Positions 50,698-61,164 of a stretch of 64,000 nucleotides of DNA are shown piece after piece. Numbering within the stretch: position 1 is the stretch's first letter; each line of letters starts with the position of its first letter. The notes beneath the pieces were generated by a model. The model was given only the letters and a program-made list of their open reading frames with translations, was not told the origin of the DNA and did not search any database. Source of the stretch: Manis javanica (Eukaryota; Chordata; Mammalia; Pholidota; Manidae); contig NC_133169.1 of the NCBI RefSeq assembly GCF_040802235.1, forward strand, positions 40,307,034 through 40,371,033, read 5' to 3'. The translations under genes and the position numbers were made by a program.

Positions 50698-52356
50698 GCA
50701 GTTGCTGTGTGGTGACCTCCAATGGGTTCTACACAATGGTATAGAGGGCATATCAAAGTGAGGGCAAAGGGTCTGTTTGTGATTATACAGAGGATCAAAG
50801 CCTAATTTGGCTCCTCAGAAAATGAACTAAGGTATGTTCTGAAGAAGAACTTCCAACATCAGCACTCTCTGGAAGTGTCATACCAGAAGATGATCATCAA
50901 AAAACCTCAACAAAGATCCAGGCGATGCTGCAGTAGTAGATGCATCCATCCCACCGGTTCCTGGACTTGCCATTGGAATGAAGAAGGAGATATGTAAGCT
51001 GGCCTGTGCTTTCATTAAAGCAACAAATTTGACTGGATCTATACTGTTGGAACTCAACCAAGAATTAGGAGAAGGGCAGGTTGTAGTGCTCCAAAATCTT
51101 ACGACTACAGACTATCTAATGTTAAAAGAACATATGGGACATGAACATTTCACAGGAATGGGTTGTTTTAATTTGTCTGATTTCTCTCAGACTGTTCAAG
51201 TACGGTTGGACAATATCCATCATATCATAGACAAATTTTCACAAATGCCTAGGATGCCTAACTGGTTTTCTTGGCTTCACTGGAGATGGCTGGTAATTAT
51301 AGATCTGCTTTGGTTATGTAACTGTATTCCTAGTATGTTAATGTGTGTGCGCAATTTAATTAGTAGATAAAACCTATACATGCTTAAGTTACTCTACAAG
51401 AAGATATGTCAAAGAAATAATCAATCCTCCCATGTTTTCTTCCGTCTGCTACCTCTATAGCTTTTGTTCTTCCTTCATAATTACAACCCTTAAATAGAAT
51501 TCGTGCCTCATGTTGAATTTACCGAGTATCATAATTCCTCTAAGTGGTAAAGATACTTCAAGAGAAATGCTGGGCATAGAAGCCACAGGGAATAAATCTG
51601 CAAAGAAATAAAGCTAACCTTTTCAAACAATATGGCTTCTCTCTCACTTACCAACTTTACATCTCCCTCTATATCCCCAGAAGATGACTGGTTAGCCTGA
51701 GACGGGTAAGATTCCTCAAGGGAGGAACAACCTAAGACAGGCACAGTCACAGGGGGGCCATCAGGTGAGAAATTGAGTATCAACATTGGTGAGGCTTAGA
51801 AACTCACCTGCCCTGTTTTGAGAGAAATCTTCTGCATCCATGGATCTTTTAATGCCCTTGTCTAGCTTGGATTAACACATAGTCTACAGGCACACACCTG
51901 ATCATCTACAATTGCTCTCTTACAACACTAAACTATGTTTTCTACCTTTATCTTGCATCTACCTACCACTTCAGCATTTTATTAAAAATAAAAATAATAA
52001 TAATAATAATAAAGGGAGAAATATGGGATCCACATATAAATCAAGTATAAAAATAAAACGAATATTCATATTTGACCTGATTGTTTATAGTTCATAATGC
52101 ATGATCAAAACCGAAAGTTTCTGTGATGAATGCCCTTGTACTGTTCACCATGTAAGAACTTATTCACTATGTAAGAATTTGTTCACCATGTAAGAACTTG
52201 TTCGTTATGCTTCAGAAGATTGGAGACTGTTGAGAATTAGGCTTGAGATGGATTAATGATTGTGCATTGAGCATTAACTCCCCTATACAGAATTTTATTG
52301 TTGTTAACAACCATTTCATCAATAAATATGAGAGACGCCCTCCCCCCCCCAAAAAA
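50698..52356 (+). mobile_element. ERV-derived tail C fused to L1-5 (no spacer)
   Basis: Starts GCAGTTGCTGTGTGGTGACC directly after the L1 A tract, without the spacer of tails A and B. The env-derived region includes an uninterrupted piece at 50978-51370 with a heptad-repeat segment (VVVLQNLTTTDYLMLKEHMG), GMGCFNLSDFSQTV, a W-rich pre-membrane stretch (MPNWFSWLHWRW) and a hydrophobic anchor. LTR from about 52022, AATAAA at 52321-52326, poly-A from 52351 after a C-run. Fossil remnant; no surface subunit, gag or pol. Confidence 0.87.
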
Positions 52357-52372
52357 AAACTAGCTGCCACTC
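52357..52372 (+). repeat. Target-site duplication of the L1-tail composite, right
   Basis: AAACTAGCTGCCACTC, partner of 44415-44430. It encloses L1-4, tail B, L1-5 and tail C together. Confidence 0.85.
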
Positions 52373-53480
52373 TTCTAAAGAAAAAATAGGTTTTTAGTCA
52401 CTGTTTTCTCTGGTAATAAAAAGATAATGTCAGGAGAAAGGGAACTGAAGCATCTCCGGGGATCTACATAAAGCACACAAATTCTGAAATATTTTAACTA
52501 ATACTGTTTTCCCAGGACAGGTGTAACTAATGCAAACTAACAGTCTTTTCTGTTGTCACAACTCTTCCCAACTACCTTGACATATGAATATATATAATTG
52601 TGTTTAGGATATCTGCTTCTTTAAGGGAAATGAATATATAATTTGGGGAATTTTTCCATAGACCCTATGGGAAATCTTAAATATTTTTTATGTATAAGTA
52701 ACACAAAAGTTTTATTTTATCATATTCAGTTTTTTTTCAATCTTATATTAGTGTGATAAGAATCAAAAGTTGTCAGAAGATACTTTGGGGACATGTTAAA
52801 TGAGATCATATGTGAATGAGAAACAATAACTAAACATATAGATAACCCAAGAGACCATAAAGAATTTGGTGTTATCATTAAAACAGACATAACATGATTG
52901 AAGTATTCGAAGAAAACTTTGTATGTTTTGTCAATTAATTAAGAACAGAATAAATCAATATAAGGCCAAAAACATAATTTTGATGAGACACACACTCTAT
53001 AGGTAATGACATTTAATGCCATGAAAAAATCTTCCATTGAATAACATCTGCTATAATTTTAAGATACTACATGGCTTCTTTTTAGACTCAGATTAGAAAT
53101 ATTACCATTAACTTGAGACACGGTTCAGATGCAGTTTCCTCTAGGATTTGTGTCTGCCTTAGGTGTCCCTCCCAAGGACTCTGGAAGGGTCTGCGTGCAT
53201 GTCCACAATGAGCCTACTGCATTATTTTCGCCTGCTGTTTGTTTCACCTCAGCACTAGATGCAACTTCAGTGAAGTCACATGTAAATTTCATCTTGGCAG
53301 CTCAAATATATTTCATGGTACTGCACTCATTCAAGAGTTTCATTTTTTTGTTTTGAGTGAATCAAATAGAGAAAGTAAGTTATTTGGTGACCACGAATTA
53401 AATCTCCACATGAAAAATAAAACAATGCCTTTGGTGTTATATCACAGAGGGAATGGTGCCTGGTCATTCCTGAAATATTT
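52373..53480 (+). repeat. Duplicated host segment, copy 2 part b
   Basis: Diverged counterpart of about 35311-36575 in the same orientation (for example CTGTTTTCTCTGGTAATAAA at 52402 against the stretch at 35343). In copy 1 this is the 3' flank of the OR14 gene. It contains no gene. Confidence 0.8.
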
Positions 53481-53509
53481 ATTAAATTATATTATTTATT
53501 TTATTTATC

Positions 53510-54146
53510 TGGTCTGAAGTTATAGCAGAGGCTACAGGGTGATGTGTAACTCATATAATGACTTATGCACTTTATATGTAATTCACGGAATCCTTTTATC
53601 TTAAAAAATGAACTTTTCAGTACTCTTTGGAGGCATTTAAGGTGGATCTATGCCTCTTCTTCAATGAAATTACTCTGTATATCAATATGGTTCCTGTAAA
53701 TTAATGTTTCTTTGCATATCTTCTTCTCTTGATGGGCAGTGAAGAGAATCCAGCATATGGTCAATGCCACAATGGCCATAGGATTTCTTCTTCGGGGGTT
53801 TTCTGAAGTCTTGGAGCTTCTGATTGTACATGGTGTGCTCTTCCTAGTGGTTTACCTGGCTGTCCTAATGAGTAACCTTCTGATCATCACTCTCATCACC
53901 CTAGACCTGCAGCTACAAACACCCATGTACTTCTTCCTGAAGAATTTGTCCTTACTGGATATCTTCCTCGTGTCTGTCTCAATTCAAAATTCATTGTCAA
54001 TAGCCTAACTCACAATTCAATTTCCATTTCGTGGTGTGCTTTTCAGCTACTTTTAATGACTTCCTTTACAGGAGGTGAGATATTTGTGCTCACTGCCACG
54101 TCCTATGACCGCTATGTGGTGATTTGCTGTCCCCTGCACTATGAAG
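53510..54146 (-). repeat. Duplicated host segment, copy 2 part c, inverted
   Basis: Matches the reverse complement of about 37970 down to 37310 in copy 1: the OR14 5' flank (GTGTAACTCATATAATG at 53541 against the reverse complement near 37940; TTTCTTTGCATATCTTCTTC at 53707 against the reverse complement near 37765) and then the OR coding part. The inversion breakpoint lies in an AT-rich TTTAT stretch at about 53480-53510. Confidence 0.8.
53757..54146 (+). pseudogene. Truncated OR14-family olfactory receptor remnant
   Basis: N-terminal half of an OR closely related to the one at 36774-37719. Start at 53757 (MVNATMAIGFLLRGFSEVLE), TM1 with NLLIITLITLD, LQTPMYFFLKNLSLLD. A frame break follows near 53990 in the FIVNSL region. 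Further on, GEIFVLTATSYDRYVVICCPLHYE is still legible (in another frame) up to 54146, where L1-6 begins. Everything after the second intracellular loop is absent. It lies on the opposite strand to its paralogue because the segment is inverted. Confidence 0.9.
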
Positions 54147-54301
54147 TTGCAAGATACTGAGACCCAGTCTACATGCAAAGGCCCAACACATGCCCCTAGG
54201 GGTCGCAGTTGTCCCACTAAAGAAAGACCAGGAGCAAGTGGAAAAAGTCTTGGCCCTCCCCACTGACAGATGAGTCAATAGCATACCGCTGCACCAGCCA
54301 C

Positions 54302-55161
54302 ATGAAAAGGCAAAAAAGTTTGATCCAGACAAGACTAACCCAGACATCTTCAACGTATTCTACATCTTCCCCTGAGAAGAAAACTGGGGAGATAGGTTTA
54401 AAAAATCTTCCTGAAAAAGAATTCAAAACAAAAGTCATAACCATGATGATGGACCTGCAGGGAAATATGCAAGAACTAAGGAGGGAGAATACAGAAATAA
54501 AACAATCTCTGGAAGGACTTCAAAGCAGAATGGATGAGATGCAAGAGACCATTAATGGACGAGAAAAGAGAGAACAGAAAAGCAGAGAAGCTGATGCACA
54601 GAGAGATAAAGTGATCTATGAGAATGAAAGAATATTAAGAAAACTGTGTGACCAATTGAAATGGAACAATATCTGCATTATAGGGGTACCAGAAAAAGAA
54701 GAGAGAGAAAAGGGGATAGGAAGTGTCTTTGAAGAAATTATTTCTGAAAACTTCCCCAAACTGGGTAAGGACATGGCCTCTCAGAACACAGAGGTACACA
54801 GAACTCCCATGACAAGGGATCCAAGAGGAGCAACAACAAAACACATAATAATTAAAAAAGGCAAAGATCAAGGACAAGGACAAGGTATTAAAGGCAGCCA
54901 GAGAGAAAAAAAAGGTCACCTACAAAGGAAAACCCATCACGTTATCATCAGACTTCTCAACAGAAACCCTACAGGCCAGAAGAGAATGGCATAACATACT
55001 TAATGCAATGAAACAGAAGGGCCTCAAACAAAGAATACTGTATCCAGCATGATTATCAATTAAATATGAAGGAGGGATTAAACAATTCCCACACAAGCAA
55101 AAGTTGAGGGAATTTGCCTCCCACAAACCACCTCTACAAGGCAACTTACAGGGACTGTTCT
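54302..55161 (+). pseudogene. L1-6 ORF1 remnant
   Basis: Open from MKRQKSLIQTRLTQTSSTYS (54302) through the coiled coil and NICIIGVPEKEE core to about 54860, after which the frame is lost in an A-rich stretch. The C-terminal domain (about 54900-55160) is recognisable in another frame. Confidence 0.83.
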
Positions 55162-55358
55162 AGAAGGGAGCACTCCTAAAAAGAGCACAGAACAAAACAT
55201 CTAACATATAAAGTAGGGAGGAGGAGGAATAAGAAGGGAGAGAAATAAAGAATCATCAGACCATGTTTATAATAGCTCAACAAGCAAGTTAAGTTAGACA
55301 GTAGGATAGTAAAGAAGCTAACCCTGAAACTTTAGTAACTACAAACTTAAAGCCTACA

Positions 55359-58300
55359 ATGACAATAAGTACACACCTTTCAATAATCACCCTAAATGTA
55401 AATGGACTGAATGCACCAAACAAAAGACAAAGAGTAATAGAATGGATAAAAAAGCAAGACCCATCAGTATGCTGCTTACAAGAGACTCACCTCAAACCCA
55501 AAGACATGCACAGACTTAAAGTCAATGGATGGAAAAAGATATTTCATGCAAACAACAGAGAGAAAATAACAGGTGTTGCAACAATAGTATCAGAGAAAAT
55601 AGACTTCAAAATAAAAAAAGTAACAAAAGGTAAAGAAGGACATTACATAATGTTAAAGGGCTCAGTCCAACAAGAGGAGATAACCATTATAAATATACAT
55701 GCACCCAATACAGGAGCACCAACATATGTGAAACAAATACTAACAGAACTAAAGGAGGAAATAGAATGCAATGCACTCATTTTGGGAGACTTCAACACAC
55801 TACTCACTCCAAAGGACAGATCCACCAGACAGAAATAAGTAAGGACACAGAGGCACAGAACAACACACTAAAACAGATGGACCTAATAGACATCTACAGA
55901 ACTCTACATCCAAAAGCAACAGGATACACAGTCTTCTCAAGCGCACATGGAACATTCTCCAGAATAGACAACATACTAGGCCACAAAAATAGCCTCAGCA
56001 TATTCCAGAATATTGAAATCCTACCAACCAACTTTTCAGACCACAAAGGAATACAACTAGAAATAAATTGTACAAAGAAAGCAAAAAGGCTCACAAACAC
56101 ATGGAGGCTTAACAACATGCTCCTAAATAATCCATGGATCAATGACCAAATTAAAATGGAGATCCAGCAATATATGGAAACAAATGACAACAACAACACA
56201 AAGCTCCAACTACTGTGGGATACAGCAAAAGCAGTCTTAAGAGGAAAGTATATAGCAATCCAGCCACATTTAAAGAAGGAAGAACAATCCCAAATGAATG
56301 GTGTCATGTCACAATTATTGAAATTGGAAAAAGAAGAACAAATGAGGCCTAAGGTCAGCAGAAGGAGGGACATAATAAAGATCAGAGAAGAAATTTAAAA
56401 AATTGAGAATAATAAAACAATAGCAAAAATCAATGAAACCAAAAGCTGGTTCTTCGAGAAAATTAACAAAATAGATAAGCCACTAGCCAGACTTATTAAG
56501 AGAAAAGAGAGTCAAGACACATCAACAGAATCAGAAATGAGAAAGGAAAAATCACGATGGACCCATAGAAATACAAAGAAATATTAGAGAGTACTATGAA
56601 AACCTCTATGCTAACAAACTGGGAAACCTAGGAGAAATGGACAACTACCTAGAAAAATACAACCTTCCAAGACTGACCCAGAGAGAAACAGAAAATCTAA
56701 ACAGACCAATTACCAGCAACGAAATTGAAGTGGTAATCAGAAAACTACCAAAGAACAAAACCCTCAGGCCAGATGGATTTACCTCAGAATTTTATCAGAC
56801 ATACAGAGAAGACATAATACCCACTCTCCTTAAAGTTTTCCAAAAAATAGAAGAGGAGGGAATACCTTGAAAGAGGAGGTGAAGCCAACATCACCCTAAT
56901 ACCAAAACCAGGCAAGGACCCCACCAAAAAAGAAAACTGCAGACCAATATCTCTGATGAATGTAGATGCAAAAATACTCAACAAAATATTAGCAAACCGA
57001 ATTCAAAAATACATCAAAAGGATCATACACCATGACCAAGTGTAACTCATTCCCGGGATGCAAGGATGGTACAACATTCGAAAATCCATCAACATCATCC
57101 ACCACACCAACAAAAAGACAAAATCCACATGATCATCTCCACAGATGTTGAAAAAGCATTCGACAAAACTCAACATCTCTTCATGAACAAAAACTCTCAA
57201 AAAAATGGGTATAGAGGGCAAGTACCACAACATAATAAAGGCCATGTCTGATAAACCCTCAGCCAACATCATACTGAACAATGAGAAGCTGAATGCTTTT
57301 TCTTTAAGATCGGGAACAAGACAGGGATGTCTACTCTCCCCACTGTTACTCAACATAGTACTGGACGTCCTAGCTATAGTAATTAGACCCAGCAAAGAAA
57401 AAAAAGGAATCCAGATTGGTAAAGAAGAAGTTAAACTGTCACTATTTGCACATGACATGACATTGTACATAAAAAACCCTAAAGACTCCACTCTGAAACT
57501 ATTAGAGCTAATATCGGAATTCAGCAAAGTGGCAGGATACAAAATTAACACACAGAAATCTGTGGGTTTCCTGAACACTAAAATAAGCTAATAGAAAGAG
57601 AAATCAGGAAGACAATTCCATTCACAATTGCATCAAAAAGAATAAAATACCTAGGAATAAACTTAACCAAGGAAGTGAAAGACCTATACCCTGAAAACTA
57701 TAAAACACTCAAGAGAAATTAAAGAGGTCACTAACAAATGGAAACTCATCCCATGCTCCTGGCTAGGAAGAATTAGTATCATAAAAATGGCCATCCTGCC
57801 CAAAGCAATATACAGATTCGATACAATCTCTATCCAATTACCAACAGCATTCTTCAATGAACTGAAACAAATAGTTCAAAAATTCATATGGATACACCAA
57901 AGAACCCAAATAGCTAAAACAGTCCTGAGAAGGAAGAATAAAGTGGGGGGGATCTCACTCCCCAACTTCAAGCTCTACTACAAAGCCATAGTAATCAAGA
58001 CAATTGGGTACTGGTGCAAGAACAGAGCCACAGACCAATGGAACAGAATAGAGACTCTAAACATTAACCCAAACATATATGGTCAACTAATATTCGATAA
58101 AGGGGCCATTGACATACAATGGGGAAATGACAGACTGTTCAGCAGATGGTGCTGGCAAAATTGGACAGCTACATATAAGAGAATGAAACTGGATCACTCT
58201 CTAACCTCATACACAAAAGTAAATTCAAAGTGTTTCAAAGACTTGAATGTAAGTCATGAAACCATAAAACTCTTAGAAAAAAACAGGCAAAAATCTCTTA

Positions 58301-59165
58301 GACATAAATATGAGTGACCTCTTCTTAAACATATCTCCCTGGGCAAGGAAAACAAAAGCAAAAATGAACAAATGGGACTATATTAAGCTGAAAAGCTTCT
58401 GTACAGCAAAGGACACCATCAATAGAACAAAAAGGTATCCTACAGTATGGGAGAATATATTCATAAATGACAGATCTGATAAAGGGTTGACATCCAAAAT
58501 AAATAAAGAGCTCACACACCTCAACAAACAAAAAACCAAATAATCCAACTTAAAAATGGGCAGAGGAGCTGAATAGACATTTCTCTAAAGAAGAATTTCA
58601 GATGGCCGACAGACACATGAAAAGGTGCTGCACATCGCTTGTCATCAGAGAAATGCAAATTAAAACCACAATGAGATATCATCTCACACCAGTAAGGATG
58701 GCTACCATCCAAAAGACAAACAACAACAAATTCTGGCTAGGTTGTGGAGAAAGGGGAACCCTCCTACACTGCTGGTGGGAATGTAAATTAGTTCAACCAT
58801 TGTGGAAAGCAGTATGGAGGTTCCTCAAAATCTCAAAATAGAAATACCATTTGAAACAGGAATTCCATTTCTAGGAATTTACCCCAGGAATGCAGCACTC
58901 CAGTTTGTAAAAGTCAGATGCACCCCTATGTTTATCACTGCACTATTTACAATAGCCAAGATATGGAAGCAACCTAAGTGTCCATCAGTAGATGCATAAA
59001 GAAGATGTGGTACATATACACAATGGAATATTACTCAGCTGTAAGAAAAAAACAGATCCTACCATTCACAACAACATGGATGGAGCTAGAGAGTATTATG
59101 CTCAGTGCAATAAGCTAGGCGGAGAAAAACATGTACCTAATGATTTCACTCATATGTGGAGTATA
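55359..59165 (+). pseudogene. L1-6 ORF2 remnant
   Basis: Endonuclease at 55359-55838 (LSIITLNVNGLNAPNKRQR, CCLQETHLK), linker at 55766-56398, reverse transcriptase at 56637-57591 with [12 protein letters not shown] and [10 protein letters not shown]. The first Asp of the catalytic FADD is thus His, so this copy would lack reverse transcriptase activity even if it were open. The cysteine-rich end is at about 58720-58790 ([16 protein letters not shown], with the first Cys lost). Several frameshifts. Confidence 0.87.
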
Positions 59166-59535
59166 AGAACAAAAGAAAACTGAAGGAACGAAACAGCAGT
59201 AGAAGCACAGAACCCAAGAATGGACTAACAGTTACCAAAGGGAAAGGGACTGGGGAGGATGGGTGGGAAGTGAGGGATAAGGTGGGGAAGAAGAAAGGTG
59301 GTATTACAATTAGCATGTATAATGTGGTGGGTGGGGCACGGGGAGGGCTGTGTAACACAGAGAAAACAAGTAGTGATTTTACAGCATCTTACTGTATTGA
59401 TGGACAGTGACTGTGAACAGGTATGTGGGGGGGACTTCGTGAAGGGGGGAGCCTAGTGAACATAATGTCCTTCATGTAATTGAAGATTAATGATACCAAA
59501 ATAAAAATTTTTTAAAAAGAGCACAAATTTTTTAT

Positions 59536-59759
59536 TTTACAGATTCACTAGGTGGTCAGTGGCTCCCTGCTGGGGGACCAAGAATCTGAAACCCAAGTGA
59601 AGATAAGAATGCAGGACAAAGGCCATTGAGGAGACGCTCTGGGAAGCGCACCTGAAACAAAAGAGAAAACGCAGCCGGCATCTGAATCACATATGGAGAA
59701 TCTCTGTGTGGTGAACGGGAAGAATGCATGGTGCAGAAATAAAATAACTTTGAAGAACA
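59536..59759 (+). repeat. Duplicated host segment, copy 2 part d
   Basis: Counterpart of about 38790-39015 in copy 1, same orientation: GCTCCCTGCTGGGGGACC (59562) against CCCCCTGTTGGGGTGACC (38826), and GCATGGTGCAGAAAT (59727) against GCACAGTGCAGACAT (38993). It ends where the ERV tail D begins. Confidence 0.78.
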
Positions 59760-61164
59760 TTGATCATACATTATGAACTATAAACCATCAGGTCAAATAT
59801 GTATATTGGTTTGATTTTTATGCTTGATTTATACGTGAATCCCACATTTCTCCCTTATTATTATTATTATTTTTTTAATAAAATGCTGAAGTGGTAGGTA
59901 GATGCAAGATAAAGGTAGAAAACATAGTTTAGTGTTGTAAGAGAGCAAATGTAGATGACCAGGTGTGTGACTGTAGAATAACTGTTAATCCAAGCTAGAC
60001 AAGGGCAACAACACATCTACAGATGCAGAAGACTTCTCTCAAAACGGGGGGGGGGGGGGGGTTCTAAGCCCCACCCCTGTTGATCCCCAATTTCTCACCT
60101 GATGGTCCCCCTGATACTGTGCCTGCTTAGGTTGTTCCTCCCTTGAGGAATCTTACCCGTCTCTGGCTAACCAGTCATCTTCCGGGGCCATACAGGGAAA
60201 TGTAAAGTTGGTAAGTGAGAGAGAAGCAATATTGTTTGAAAAGGTTAGCTTTTTACTTCTTTGCAGATTTATGCCCTGTGGCTTCTATGCCCAGCATTTG
60301 TCTTGAGGTATCTTTACCACTTGGAAGAATTATGATACTTGTTAAATTCGATATGAGGCGCGAATTCTATTTAAGGGTTGTAATTAGGAAGGAAGAAGAA
60401 AAGCTATAGAGGTAGCAGATGGAGGAAAACATGGGAAGACTGATTTCTTTGACATATCTTCTTGTAGAGTAACTTAAGCATGGATAGGTTTTAAACTACT
60501 AATTAAATTGCATATGCACATTAACATAATAGAAATACAGTTACATAACCAAAGCAGACCTATAATTACCAGCCACCTCCAGTGAAACCAAGAAAACCAG
60601 TTAGGCATCCTAGGCATTTGTGAAAATTCATCTATGATATGATAGATATTGTCCAACTGAACTTGAACAGTCTGAGAGAAATCAGACAAGTTAAAACAAC
60701 CCATTCCTGGTGACTGTTCACCTCCCATATGTTCTTTTAACAGTACATAGTCTTTACTTGTGAGATTTTGGAGTGGTACAACTTGTACTTCTCCTAATTC
60801 TTGGTTGAGTTCCGACAGTATAGATCTGGTCAAATTTGTTGTTTTACTGCATGCACAGGCCAGCTTAGATATCTCCTTCTTCATTCCCATGGCAAGTCCA
60901 GGAACTGGTGGGATGAATGCAGCTACAACTGTAGCAGTGCCTGTATCTTTGTTGAGGTTTTTTCGTGATCATCTTTTGGTATATCTCTTCCAGAGAGTGC
61001 TGATGTTGGAAATTCTTCTTCATATCGTATCTTAGTTCATTTCCTCGGTAACCCAATTAAGCTTTGATCCTCTGTATAAACACCAACAGACCCTTTGCCC
61101 ACAATTTGATATGCCCTTTATACCATTGTGTAGAACTCATTTGAGGTCACCACAAAGGAACTGC
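59760..61164 (-). mobile_element. ERV-derived tail D fused to L1-7, LTR cut short
   Basis: Minus-strand tail of the spacer-less type: GCAGTTCCTTTGTGGTGACC begins at 61164. The env-derived region includes an uninterrupted piece of about 139 codons (60474-60890) with the same heptad, GMGCFNLSDF and NWFSWFHWRW blocks as tail C. LTR start near 59846, with only about 85 bases of LTR left; the polyadenylation end is missing, so the 3' end was removed after insertion. A run of 16 G lies at 60046-60061. Fossil; no gag, pol or surface subunit. Confidence 0.85.

Larger units (their letters stand above)
54147..59515 (+). mobile_element. L1-6: LINE-1 lacking most of its 5' UTR, no ERV tail
   Basis: Starts in the 5' UTR shortly before ORF1 (GCAAGATACTGAGACCC matches L1-3 at about 21250) and runs to a normal 3' end, GATTAATGATACCAAAATAAA at 59486, then A-rich sequence. 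ORF1 is at 54302 onward, ORF2 at 55359-59165. It groups with L1-3 by its ORF1 N-terminus (LIQTRLTQTSS) and its KKQILPF-type ORF2 end. I found no target-site duplication: the left flank is OR coding sequence and the right flank is the counterpart of 38790 in copy 1. Confidence 0.93.
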
